DNA of 64,000 nucleotides from JABDJL01 sp047614505 (GTDB taxonomy: Bacteria > Pseudomonadota > Gammaproteobacteria > Xanthomonadales > SZUA-36): the NCBI GenBank assembly GCA_047614505.1, contig JBLHGQ010000001.1:62001-126000 (forward strand). Direction: 5' to 3'. Within the stretch, counting starts at the first letter, position 1. Each line of letters begins with the position of its first letter. Made by a program: the position numbers and the translations under genes. A model generated the notes under the pieces. The model ran no database searches, was not told where the DNA came from, and worked only from the letters and a program-made list of their open reading frames with translations. Of the stretch, positions 35,893 through 44,310 are shown piece by piece.

Positions 35893-37136
35893 AAATCCTG
35901 CTTCTTTAAAAGTTCGTGGTGAGGAATGGACGACAAGTAATCGTCGCGCAAGTAGTGAATCAGTTTTAGCGTCCGGAAAGCGTCAAACCAGGTGTGCATT
36001 TGTTTCAGGAATTGATCCAGATCCTTGCTTTGCTTCAGTGCATGGGCAAGTGCCTTGGGAGTTCCTATTGCACTTAGCCCTGAGTGCAAAGCCGGTTGTT
36101 CTGGTGGCAAGCCATGGCAGAGGTCAGTGGTTTTCAATTCCCAAAACAAGGGCAGGGCCTGAAGCCAGAGCTTTAATAAGTGGAAAACTTCCGGATGGTA
36201 AAACAGGAAGTCCCCGGTTGGATTTTCAAGGGCAGTTATTTTATTCACCGCAGCACCGGTACCAAAAGGAACCCGGTCTGAGCGCCGCGCAGCAATGATG
36301 ATGGGTTGGCATTGCCCACTTGAATCGGGCTCTAAAACCTGCCCGACCTTGGCCAGTTTATTGAGCAGGTAGAAATCCTCTCCTGCTTCGCGCTTGGGGA
36401 AACCCCTGACTTTTTTATAGTGGTGAGTATTCACCACCATTGTGCTGCCGATGGTGTGAAAGGCATAAGGCGAACCCGCAAATTTCATGCCCTGAACGTA
36501 ATATCGCAATGAAGCCTCGTACATACCGGTTGCCAATGCGACCGTTTCGGCTTCGGCATCATTCGCTTGCCCCAAATGGTGATAAGGGTAAACCAGGGCA
36601 GAATATGCGGACTTATTCTCAATCGATTTGCTGAAAGCAAAGTACGTTTCCGGCAGGTGCACATCAGCATCTGAACAATGTATCCATTGAGAACGGATAC
36701 TTTCCTTATGGATCAGACTTGCTGCCAGATCAGCACCAATCTTGCGTGCAAGTCCAACACCGCCCTTAGCGGGTAATTTTCGGTCTTTGTTGAACCGGTC
36801 AACCAGAAGAATGTCGCGCGGGGCCTGTCGATCCTTAAAAAGACACATCCCGAAATCAGGGAATCGGGATTCGGAATTCCAACGCAGTTCGAATTGATGA
36901 GCGATGGTATGCGCCAAGTCCTGATTGGTTCTTGAAACTTCGGCGGAAGCAGAACCTGATTCATTGATCACCAAAATCGTAAGACTTCGACCATCAGAGG
37001 GGGGCGGTGGACGAAGAAATTCAGGTGATTCGTTGCAAGCCGGAATAACCAGGACATCGGACCAGGGTATATCGACCGGCAGAATTTCCAGCGCGGAAAT
37101 TTCTGGCTCTGCGTATCGGCGGAGATATTGATCCAT
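35853..37136 (-). CDS. GT-A fold glycosyltransferase (GT2-like)
   Basis: A 427-residue protein: an N-terminal VLVIPACNESPEFL nucleotide-binding strand, an insertion with DILLVDRFNKDRKLPAKGGVG, and CSDADVHLPE, the DxD metal site. AGEDFYLLNKLAKVG is the typical acceptor-side motif. No membrane segment. The 3' end overlaps the convergent T2SF gene by 40 bp. It is followed on the same strand (upstream in coordinates) by miaE, 18 bp away, so the two may be co-transcribed. Acceptor unknown. Confidence 0.8.
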   Translation of the reverse strand: MDQYLRRYAEPEISALEILPVDIPWSDVLVIPACNESPEFLRPPPPSDGRSLTILVINESGSASAEVSRTNQDLAHTIAHQFELRWNSESRFPDFGMCLFKDRQAPRDILLVDRFNKDRKLPAKGGVGLARKIGADLAASLIHKESIRSQWIHCSDADVHLPETYFAFSKSIENKSAYSALVYPYHHLGQANDAEAETVALATGMYEASLRYYVQGMKFAGSPYAFHTIGSTMVVNTHHYKKVRGFPKREAGEDFYLLNKLAKVGQVLEPDSSGQCQPIIIAARRSDRVPFGTGAAVNKITALENPTGDFLFYHPEVFHLLKLWLQALPLFWELKTTDLCHGLPPEQPALHSGLSAIGTPKALAHALKQSKDLDQFLKQMHTWFDAFRTLKLIHYLRDDYLSSIPHHELLKKQDFQNLSRNTPRKIR

Positions 37137-37154
37137 TTTTGACAGGCGACCGAA

Positions 37155-37727
37155 CTAATGAAGTGCAATACGAGCAGGCAATTCCCGCGTAATGTCTGCT
37201 TCGGCAATGAGCAGTTCTTCCAGCCGTTGATGCACATCGTGGTGACTGAAATATTGTTCAGCCAATTGCAGGAACAATCTCTGGTGCGTCTCTTCAGATC
37301 GCGTAATTGACAGGTAAAAACGCTTCAATTCACCGTCAGGCAAAGCCCCGGCGATTAAACCAAATCGTTCTGCACCACGTGCCTCTATGATTCCAGCGAT
37401 CAATAATCTATCCAAAAAATAGTGATCTTTGCCGTCACGTAAATGATTGCGCATGGCGTTGACATAAGGGTCCTTCTCATCAGGGAGCAGGCTAAGGCCA
37501 CGTTCATGAAGAAGTTTCACCACCGCACGAAAGTGGCTGAGTTCTTCCAGGGCGAGATCTATCATCGCGCTGACCAGTTCAGGCTTGTCAGGATAGTGAG
37601 CCACCATGGTCATGGCCATGCTCGAGGCCTTTTTCTCAGCCGCCGCATGATCGGGCAGAAACGCGCCCATGGCAGCGACGATGCGTTGTGCCCAATCCAT
37701 GGGCGTAGCGTACAAAAGTTTAATCAT
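37155..37727 (-). CDS. miaE: tRNA-(ms2io6A37) hydroxylase
   Basis: The 190-residue protein has the ferritin-like four-helix fold with diiron ligands in AAEKKASSMAM, LEELSHFRAV, EARGAERFGLI and EETHQRLFL. It hydroxylates ms2i6A at position 37 of tRNAs reading U-starting codons, an O2-dependent modification used as an oxygen signal in Salmonella. Its length and start match the family. The gene is upstream of the glycosyltransferase gene on the same strand. Confidence 0.93.
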   Translation of the reverse strand: MIKLLYATPMDWAQRIVAAMGAFLPDHAAAEKKASSMAMTMVAHYPDKPELVSAMIDLALEELSHFRAVVKLLHERGLSLLPDEKDPYVNAMRNHLRDGKDHYFLDRLLIAGIIEARGAERFGLIAGALPDGELKRFYLSITRSEETHQRLFLQLAEQYFSHHDVHQRLEELLIAEADITRELPARIALH

Positions 37728-37821
37728 TGGTTTTGATCTGGCATTTTCTTTGATCTGGGCGGTTGGCTTGTTATACCAAATCAGTGATTCTATAGCCTAT
37801 TGTTCGCACTGTCGTAATCAA

Positions 37822-37977
37822 ATCGGTCAAAGTGGTGGCTCCGGGTATGGCAGCAGTCTCATGTTGCACGACCCGAGTACCGGAGTTACGGTTGCGGTTT
37901 TGATGAATCAAGGCTCTGGCGCCGACCATTTTGTGCTTGCGCCCGAGCTACTCTCGAGAGCCTCGAATAGCCAATAA
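37822..37977 (+). pseudogene. Serine beta-lactamase family, C-terminal fragment (1)
   Basis: The frame from about 37822 reads IGQSGGSGYGSSLMLHD followed by TGVTVAVLMNQGSGADHF, the C-terminal third-motif region of class C-like serine hydrolases (usual form GHSGG...GVTVAVLMNQG). Everything upstream, including the SxxK and YxN motifs, is missing. Only about 52 residues remain, with no start codon or ribosome site. Confidence 0.75.
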
Positions 37978-38104
37978 ATATCTTCCTTTTTTTATTGCTT
38001 TCTTTGCCTGTCTTGGTCACAGTCATTGTGATGAAAAGCTACTCAAAGCTATTGAATGAAGTCCGGGCGTGCACAATTTGCGCAGCCTATTTGCCACATG
38101 GGGT

Positions 38105-38392
38105 CCGCCCCGTCCTGAATGTGCTCCTGCCTGGCGTGAGCCATTATTGGCTCAGTTAAGTCAACTTTCATTAAGTCTCCTGATTGGAACATACGCACAG
38201 GATTATCATCTGGATGGAAAGAAGACTTCTTTGACAGACAAAGTCAAAAACTGGCGCACATACTGGCCAAATGCTGTTCCTTTACCGCATCCAAGTCCGC
38301 GCAACAATATCTGGCTCAAGCGAAATCCCTGGTTTGAGGAAGAATTGGTTCCTGTGCTGCAAAAAAAAGTGCGTCAATTACTTAAAGCATAA
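38105..38392 (+). pseudogene. Uracil-DNA glycosylase family, 5'-truncated
   Basis: The frame from about 38105 reads PPRPECAPAWREPLLAQL, LLIGTYAQDYHL and PLPHPSPRNNIWLKRNPWFE, the C-terminal half of the uracil-DNA glycosylase superfamily with its HPSPRN motif. The N-terminal half, with the catalytic GxDP-type motif, is missing. A TTG or GTG near 38069 is available but gives no proper family start. The gene cannot encode a full enzyme. Confidence 0.8.
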
Positions 38393-38486
38393 TCGATCAG
38401 TAACCATAGAATTGCGAAATGAATTTGCGTCACATTTCGAATTGCTCGTATATACTCAAAGACCATTTCGAACATTAAAAATTGGC

Positions 38487-39092
38487 ATGCCAGAAGAAAA
38501 AAACACGCGAAGAAAATTCATACGTCAAAGCGGTGAGCTAGCCGGTGCAGCCTGGCTGGGATTGAGTTTTACCAGCCTGATTTCCCTGAGTGAAAGTGCT
38601 CAGGGTGCAAGGTTTTCAGGTGATGAATTTGAAACGCTGACCAAAGAAGAAGCGATTGAAATAGAAGCCATCGCGGCACAAATCATGCCCACCACTGATA
38701 CGCCCGGTGCAACTGAAGCGGGTGTGGTCTATTTCATTGATAAGGTGCTGGGTGGGGATCGCAACTATCAACTGGCGGAAGTCCGAACCGGCCTACAAGT
38801 TTTTGAAACAGAAATTGCGAACCGCTACGATAACCGGCGATTTTCTGAATTGTCTTCAAAGCAACAAATCAAAAGACTCGAATCAATTGATGACGGAAGA
38901 TTTTTCAATCTACTCTGGTTTTTGACGATGGCTGGAATGTTTACAAATCCGTCCCTGGGTGGAAACCGCAACAGGGTCGGCTGGCAGTTGATCGGTTTCG
39001 AGGATCGACATTTCTGGCAGCCGCCATTCGGTCATTATGATGAACATTACGAATCCTCTGAACTCCAGTCTGAACCAAAGGGCGGAAAATGA
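38487..39092 (+). CDS. Gluconate 2-dehydrogenase subunit 3 family (GMC partner), Tat-exported
   Basis: I take the ATG at 38487 (MPEEKNTRRKFIRQSGELAG), which gives a twin-arginine signal (RRKFIR followed by a hydrophobic stretch ending near AQGA) and 201 residues. The mature part EAIAAQIMPTTDTPGATEAGVVYFIDKVLGG is typical of the small subunit of periplasmic GMC dehydrogenases. Its TGA overlaps the ATG of the large-subunit gene (39089), so they are translationally coupled. Confidence 0.88.
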   Translation: MPEEKNTRRKFIRQSGELAGAAWLGLSFTSLISLSESAQGARFSGDEFETLTKEEAIEIEAIAAQIMPTTDTPGATEAGVVYFIDKVLGGDRNYQLAEVRTGLQVFETEIANRYDNRRFSELSSKQQIKRLESIDDGRFFNLLWFLTMAGMFTNPSLGGNRNRVGWQLIGFEDRHFWQPPFGHYDEHYESSELQSEPKGGK

Positions 39093-40771
39093 CCGCGACG
39101 GCCAAATTTCCGACTCGCCAGGAGGTCGATTTCGTCATTGTGGGTTCTGGTGCTGCAGGTGGTGTGTTCGCGAGAAAGCTTTCAGAGGCCGGTTTTTCTG
39201 TCGTTGTGTTGGAACAGGGTCCCTGGCGCAAGCCGGAGGATTTCCGGCATGATGAATGGGCCTACGGATATAACGATGAACTTACCTGGGGCAGGGTTCA
39301 GGGCCATCCTCAAACCTTCCGAAAGACTGAAAACGAAGTTGCCAGGGTCATGGATGAGCACAGTATCAATCCACATTGGGGCCCATTGAGCTATGCCCAC
39401 ACAGTTGGTGGGAGTCATGCACATTTTTCCGGAAATTACTGGCGGCTTCGGCCGGTGGACTTTATGGAAAAAACCCTGCGTGGACCTATTGCGGGCACCA
39501 GTTTTGAAGACTGGCCGATTAGCTATGAAGAGTTGGAACCCTTTTACACACAGGTTGACTGGGAAGTGGGTGTTTCCGGCATTGAAGGGCCTTCTGATCC
39601 TCCACGCTCACGGGGATATCCTTGTCCGCCAATGCCGGTGAAGTCGCCCGGAGTGCTGTTGGAGAAAGCTGGTCGAAAGCTCGGGTTGAACCCGTACCCT
39701 GCGCCGGTTGCCATACTCTCGCAACCGCATAATGACCGCCCGGCCTGTATTCATTGTGGTTTTTGCAATGGTTTTGCCTGTGAAGTTGGAGCCAAGGGCT
39801 CTTCACACATCACGATGATTCCTTATGCTGAGGCGACCGGAAACTGTGAAATCCGACCTCTGAGTACGGTGTTTAAAATAGAGACGAATAAGCAAGGCAG
39901 GGCGTGCGAAGTTTTGTATTACGATCAGTATGGCAAAGAGCATGGCCAAAAAACAAAGGCGGTTGTTCTCAGTGCCAATGGCGCGGAGACACCGCGCTTA
40001 TTACTTTTGTCAGAATCCAGCCGTTTTCCGGATGGTTTGGCGAATTCAAGTGGCGTGGTCGGCAAGAATCTGATGTTCAACGGCTGGGCCTTTGCTGCCG
40101 GCTTGTTTGATCATCCTGTTAACGCTCATAAGTCTATTCCAACAACCAGAGTGATCCATGACTACTACAGCCTGGATCCGAAATTGGGGTTTTATGGAGG
40201 AGGCGGAATTGATTCCCGTTCCTATTCTGATGGGCGACCCCTGATGGCGGTGGATTTTTCAAACCCTCCTGAAGGCAAAAACTGGGGGCATGAATTAAAA
40301 CAGAACCTGGCCCGATATTTCACACACAGTGCTGCGTTTACCGGACATACCACCTCCATACCAATGGCAACAAATAATGTTTCATTGGATCCAACGGTCA
40401 AGGATAAATGGGGGCGGCCAGCACTTCGTACGACTTATAAAGACCATCCTGATGATCTTAAGACCATGCAGTTCTTTCTTGATAAAAACCTGGAATTGCT
40501 TGATGCGGCCGGCGCAACTAAAACCTGGCATATGAATGTTAGTGAGCAAACCGGAGGCGTTCACTTGCTGGGCACCTGCCGAATGGGCAATGACCCGGCA
40601 AAATCTGTGGTCGACAAACATCATCGTGCACATGAGGTGCCTAATCTTTTCATCTGTGATGGCAGCAGCATGGTGACATCGGGCAGGGGTCAACCGACCA
40701 TGACCATTCAGGCGCTCGCGTTTCGGGCGGCGGCTTACATCATAGGATCAGCTAAAAATGGCGAAATATAA
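39089..40771 (+). CDS. GMC oxidoreductase large subunit (gluconate-2-dehydrogenase-like)
   Basis: This 560-residue flavoprotein has FVIVGSGAAGGVFARKL (15-31), the FAD-contact GPLSYAHTVGGSHAHFSGNYWR, CIHCGFCNGFAC (a conserved cysteine cluster of the family), and the active-site region GGVHLLGTCRMG with GQPTMTIQALAFRAAAYI at the end. It oxidises an alcohol, sugar or sugar acid, transferring electrons to a cytochrome. It lacks its own signal peptide and is probably carried out by the Tat-exported small subunit. No cytochrome c subunit follows; the next gene is a beta-propeller. Confidence 0.9.
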   Translation: MTATAKFPTRQEVDFVIVGSGAAGGVFARKLSEAGFSVVVLEQGPWRKPEDFRHDEWAYGYNDELTWGRVQGHPQTFRKTENEVARVMDEHSINPHWGPLSYAHTVGGSHAHFSGNYWRLRPVDFMEKTLRGPIAGTSFEDWPISYEELEPFYTQVDWEVGVSGIEGPSDPPRSRGYPCPPMPVKSPGVLLEKAGRKLGLNPYPAPVAILSQPHNDRPACIHCGFCNGFACEVGAKGSSHITMIPYAEATGNCEIRPLSTVFKIETNKQGRACEVLYYDQYGKEHGQKTKAVVLSANGAETPRLLLLSESSRFPDGLANSSGVVGKNLMFNGWAFAAGLFDHPVNAHKSIPTTRVIHDYYSLDPKLGFYGGGGIDSRSYSDGRPLMAVDFSNPPEGKNWGHELKQNLARYFTHSAAFTGHTTSIPMATNNVSLDPTVKDKWGRPALRTTYKDHPDDLKTMQFFLDKNLELLDAAGATKTWHMNVSEQTGGVHLLGTCRMGNDPAKSVVDKHHRAHEVPNLFICDGSSMVTSGRGQPTMTIQALAFRAAAYIIGSAKNGEI

Positions 40772-41219
40772 GTCAGTCTGTTCGCTTTTAGCTGTTATTT
40801 TCATTCTCTCTGGCAATGATGCAGAAGCGGTAAGAAATGAACACCGGCCGGTGTGCTCCCCAGACGGTTCCAGGCTGATTTATATGTTGCAGTCGAAGAG
40901 TACCAACGATGATTGGGAGCTGTATCTGATAGAACGAGAAAGCCAGCAGCAAAGCCGGTTGACCAGTCATTTGGGATGGGATGGTTACGCTGTCTGGTCG
41001 CCGGACGGTACAAAGATCATATTTGACCGGGAGGATGTTCCAGACGCGCAGAAACGTCCCTGGATAACGGACGATCCTTCGTGGGATCATATGCCGGAGT
41101 TCTGTCATAGCAGTCAGACACTGTTTTTTACTTCATATCGAAGCGGAGAAGAGCGCATTTACCAGATCGATCCGGATCCCAAACCTTATCTTAAAATTGA
41201 ACGGGCGCAGAACAAATAA
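40758..41219 (+). CDS. Exported PD40 (TolB-like) beta-propeller fragment protein
   Basis: This 153-residue protein overlaps the GMC gene by 14 bp. A signal peptide (about 1-23) precedes three PD40-type blades: HRPVCSPDGSRLIYML, DGYAVWSPDGTKIIF and MPEFCHSSQTLFFTS. Three blades are fewer than a full propeller, so it may oligomerise, or it is a shortened copy. It could act as an extra periplasmic partner of the dehydrogenase. Confidence 0.75.
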   Translation: MAKYKSVCSLLAVIFILSGNDAEAVRNEHRPVCSPDGSRLIYMLQSKSTNDDWELYLIERESQQQSRLTSHLGWDGYAVWSPDGTKIIFDREDVPDAQKRPWITDDPSWDHMPEFCHSSQTLFFTSYRSGEERIYQIDPDPKPYLKIERAQNK

Positions 41220-41241
41220 ATATCAAAAGGTAGACTTAATA

Positions 41242-42120
41242 ATGCTTCAAGCTCCAATCCTGATTGAACCGGCAATAACCGACCTGGGCGAATTTTCCGT
41301 CAGACGATTATTGCCTTCCTCTGTGCAACGCTCGGTTGGGCCATTTGTATTCTGGGACCACTTTGGCCCGGTTACCCTCCCTTCAGATCGAGATATGGAA
41401 GTACGCCCGCATCCGCATATTGGTCTGGCCACGTTGACCTGGCTATTTGAAGGTGAAATTACGCATCGCGACGGCCTGGGCTATGAGCAGGATATTTCAC
41501 CCGGCGATGTAAACTGGATGACCGCTGGTCGTGGCATTGTTCATTCTGAGCGCACGCCCACACATCTACGGGGCAAGCCCAAGCCGTTACATGGCTTGCA
41601 AATTTGGATGGGGTTACCGCTTGAGCATGAGCAGGTAGAGCCAGGGTTTCAGCACTACCCGGCGCAAGCTATTCCACGCGTGCAGGTTGGTGAAGTCATT
41701 TTTGACTTGATTGCAGGCAAAGCGCTGGGTGCCGAATCACCCGTTCAGGTTTATTCACCCTTGTTTTATCTGGCTGCCAAGTTGCAACCAGGCCAGGGTT
41801 TTCAGTGGCACAGACAACATCCTGAAGAAGCGATCTACGTGGTGGAAGGTAGCTTGGAAATTGATGAGGCTTTCGTGCCTGGGCACAATATGGCTGTGTT
41901 ACCGGATCGGGCAACAATTTCTGTCAAAAGTGTGGAAGGTGCGCGCATTGCAATCTTTGGCGGCGAGCCCATTGGCGAGCGATTCATCTGGTGGAATTTT
42001 GTTGCCAGCAGCCGTGAACGAATTCGCGAAGCGGCAGCGATCTGGTCAGCAGGTGGATTCGACCGCGTTGAGGGCGATGATGAGTTTATTCCATTGCCTG
42101 AAAACCGACCCATGCCCTGA
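41242..42120 (+). CDS. Pirin family protein
   Basis: The 292-residue product starts at 41242 after AAAAGG. It has the pirin bicupin signature: FWDHFGPV, VRPHPHIGLATLTWL with metal ligands His in HPH and HIG, AGRGIVHSERTP and the C-terminal domain EAIYVVEGSLEID. Some pirins are quercetinases and others act as regulators. A start at 41197 would overlap the previous gene and is less likely. Confidence 0.9.
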   Translation: MLQAPILIEPAITDLGEFSVRRLLPSSVQRSVGPFVFWDHFGPVTLPSDRDMEVRPHPHIGLATLTWLFEGEITHRDGLGYEQDISPGDVNWMTAGRGIVHSERTPTHLRGKPKPLHGLQIWMGLPLEHEQVEPGFQHYPAQAIPRVQVGEVIFDLIAGKALGAESPVQVYSPLFYLAAKLQPGQGFQWHRQHPEEAIYVVEGSLEIDEAFVPGHNMAVLPDRATISVKSVEGARIAIFGGEPIGERFIWWNFVASSRERIREAAAIWSAGGFDRVEGDDEFIPLPENRPMP

Positions 42121-42151
42121 AACCCAAAATCTTCAAAAGAGAAATTCATAT

Positions 42152-42751
42152 ATGAAATCAATTTGCGTTTATTGCGCATCATCGGACGATATTGATGATC
42201 GTTACAGGGCTGCTGCAGCCGGTGTTGGCAAAGCCCTGGCGGCACGGGGAATTACTCTGGTCTTTGGTGGCGGACGTGTCGGTTTAATGGGTGAAACGGC
42301 CCGTGCCGTGCGTGCAAATGGTGGTCGGGTGATTGGGATTATTACCCAGTATCTGATGGATATTGAGCAAGGGGATTCTGAATGTGATGAATTGATTGTG
42401 GTCAACGCAATGCGTGAACGGAAGCGGATACTGATTGAAAAAAGTGATGCATTTCTGGTATTGCCAGGCGGTATTGGCACTTACGAGGAGTTCTTTGAAA
42501 CTCTGGTTGGTCGTCAACTTCAAGAACACAACAAACCCATAGGAATTATCAACGTCGATAACTTCTATGACCCTTTGCTTGATCTGTTCAAGCATGGCGA
42601 AAAGACTGGCTTTATCAGACCTGGAGCCAGAGACCTGTTTGTTGTGGGCGAAGATCCGGATCAGGTGATTGATGCACTTGGGCAAATTCCCGCAGATGCA
42701 GGGCCACAGCTGAAGAAAAGTGGTTCTGAACCGGGTAAGAAAGGACCTTAA
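42152..42751 (+). CDS. LOG family protein (cytokinin/nucleotide 5'-monophosphate phosphoribohydrolase type)
   Basis: The start at 42152 (MKSICVYCASSDD) follows AAGAGA; a long open frame upstream of it is only a shadow of pirin. The 199 residues have LVFGGGRVGLMGETA, MRERKR and PGGIGTYEE (105-113), the LOG motifs that bind phosphate and cleave the N-glycosidic bond of nucleotide monophosphates. It follows the pirin gene by 31 bp and is likely in the same transcript. Confidence 0.9.
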   Translation: MKSICVYCASSDDIDDRYRAAAAGVGKALAARGITLVFGGGRVGLMGETARAVRANGGRVIGIITQYLMDIEQGDSECDELIVVNAMRERKRILIEKSDAFLVLPGGIGTYEEFFETLVGRQLQEHNKPIGIINVDNFYDPLLDLFKHGEKTGFIRPGARDLFVVGEDPDQVIDALGQIPADAGPQLKKSGSEPGKKGP

Positions 42752-42786
42752 ACCTTCAAAGTACTCTTGTCGTTCAGTTTCAAATA

Positions 42787-42804
42787 AGACATATGTCCCT
42801 TTTT
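42787..42804 (-). repeat. Dispersed palindromic repeat, copy 2 (core GACATATGTC)
   Basis: AGACATATGTCCCTTTTT is the inverted match of the copy at 7241-7257 with one extra C. It lies in the gap between the LOG and CRP-like genes. See the finding on this element. Confidence 0.45.
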
Positions 42805-42908
42805 CTGCCTCCCCTATGTCCGCGACAGTGGTCGATGACAAAGCCTAGAATTTGATCTGGCGGTTGGGGAAACCCTACAAAATTCTTAGAGGCTCATCGA
42901 GAAAAGAC

Positions 42909-43349
42909 ATGAATACAAAACTTTTAAACTCAATTCCACTGTTCGAAACGCTGAATGAGGCTGAATCAGAGATTCTTGCGTCACGAATTGAACTTCGCCA
43001 GTTTCCGGAGAACAGTCTTATCATTAATGAAGGTGAGGAGACTAACTCTCTTTACATCATCCTGAGCGGCAAGGTAAAAATTTTCCTGTTGGGAGAAAGC
43101 GGAGAAGAAGTCATATTAAACTTCCTCAGTGAAGGCGATTATTTCGGTGAAGTATCAATGTTTGGTGACGGTGAACGGTCGGCTTCTGTCCTTACCCTTT
43201 CAGACGCTTATTTCGCGGTGCTGGAAAAAGACGATTTCGTTGAGCTAATGACTTCGCATCCTAAACTTGGACTGACGATCATCAAGGGAGCGACCCATCG
43301 TCTGCAGTCACTGAGTCATAATGTGAGAAGTCTTGCTGCCAATTGGTGA
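42909..43349 (+). CDS. Cyclic-nucleotide-binding domain protein lacking the HTH (CRP paralogue A)
   Basis: This 146-residue protein starts at 42909 and contains only the cupin-like effector domain of CRP/FNR proteins: NSLYIILSGKVKIFL, GDYFGEVSMF and ERSAS at the phosphate-binding cassette. It ends at NVRSLAANW, the point where the paralogue continues into a dimerisation helix and helix-turn-helix. It is about 60 percent identical by eye to the following gene over the shared part. It may bind effector or hetero-oligomerise with its neighbour, or be a truncated duplicate. Confidence 0.7.
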   Translation: MNTKLLNSIPLFETLNEAESEILASRIELRQFPENSLIINEGEETNSLYIILSGKVKIFLLGESGEEVILNFLSEGDYFGEVSMFGDGERSASVLTLSDAYFAVLEKDDFVELMTSHPKLGLTIIKGATHRLQSLSHNVRSLAANW

Positions 43350-43375
43350 CACGCTTTGGGGTATGATTGGCGTGC

Positions 43376-44032
43376 ATGGATGTAAATATCCTCAAGGGTA
43401 TAAACCTGTTCGAATCATTGGAGGCAGATGATCTTCTTGCTGTGTCCAGTCATCTCGTACAAAGAAGGTTTCTGAAAAACAGTGTCATTATCAATGAAGG
43501 TGACACCACCAATTCGCTCTACATCATTCTCACTGGCAAAGTTAAAGCGTTTCTCAATGACGAGAGTGGCAAAGAAGTCATTCTTAACGTGGTTAACGAG
43601 GGGGAGTATTTTGGTGAGGTTTCATTGTTTGATAACGGTAACCGTTCAGCATCAATTATGACTTTGGAAGATAGCCAGTTTGCAGTATTGGAAAAGTCGG
43701 CCTTTCTTAAATGTATTACTACTCAACCAGAACTCGCTTTGACCATCATTAAAGGCCTGACCATGCGTTTGCGAGGGCTGACCGGCAGTGTTAGAAATCT
43801 TGCCTTGATGGACGTATATGGCAGGGTAGCATTTACGTTGCTTGAACTTGCTGTCGAAAAGGATGGTAAGAAAGTGATAACCGAAGGCCTCACTTATGAG
43901 GACCTGGCCAAACGAGTTGGTGCTTCCGCTAAGATGGTGGGACGAGTCATGAAAGATCTGAAAACCGGTGGCTACATCACCAAAAGCGGTAAAAAACTCC
44001 TGATAAATCGTTCATTCCCTTCTTCTTGGTAG
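43376..44032 (+). CDS. CRP/FNR-family transcriptional regulator (CRP paralogue B)
   Basis: A 218-residue CRP-like protein starting at 43376 (MDVNILKGINLF). The effector domain has NSLYIILTGKVKAFL, GEYFGEVSLF and NRSAS; the C-terminus has LTYEDLAKRVGASAKMVGRVMKDLKTGGYI, a winged helix-turn-helix. It lacks the FNR cysteines. It is the intact member of a tandem pair, 26 bp after paralogue A. Confidence 0.9.
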   Translation: MDVNILKGINLFESLEADDLLAVSSHLVQRRFLKNSVIINEGDTTNSLYIILTGKVKAFLNDESGKEVILNVVNEGEYFGEVSLFDNGNRSASIMTLEDSQFAVLEKSAFLKCITTQPELALTIIKGLTMRLRGLTGSVRNLALMDVYGRVAFTLLELAVEKDGKKVITEGLTYEDLAKRVGASAKMVGRVMKDLKTGGYITKSGKKLLINRSFPSSW

Positions 44033-44112
44033 GACCAGGCGGCAATTTCCAGCATTCTGGTGTAAAGTGCCATCTGAATGTCCAGCTCTTTTCGTACTTT
44101 GTTTGCGAGGTC

Positions 44113-44310
44113 ATGCTCAAGATGAGAAATGCACTTTTACCAGTATTGCTGCTGCTGATTGCGGGCGCCACCAGCGCGGGTGAATCCGGTGGTTTGGAGA
44201 ATAATGAACCACCAGAGATATTAGAACCTGCCATTGCATTATCAGCGTATGAAATTCTGTTTATCGGTAACAGCCATAGCTCAGCCAGGCTGGTCAAAAC
44301 CGGTCAATGA
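44113..44310 (+). pseudogene. SGNH/GDSL-type hydrolase, N-terminal fragment
   Basis: From the ATG at 44113 a signal peptide (LKMRNALLPVLLLLIAGATSAG) leads to YEILFIGNSHSSA, the block-I active-site start of SGNH-fold esterases. Only about 17 residues follow before the frame ends inside the convergent alcohol dehydrogenase gene. The rest of the hydrolase is missing. Confidence 0.65.

Noticed and set aside
37731..42876. Shared string TTTGATCTGG followed by CGGTTGG near 37760 and 42856
   Set aside because: Only a short match with one indel, which can arise by chance in 64 kb; no structure around it.
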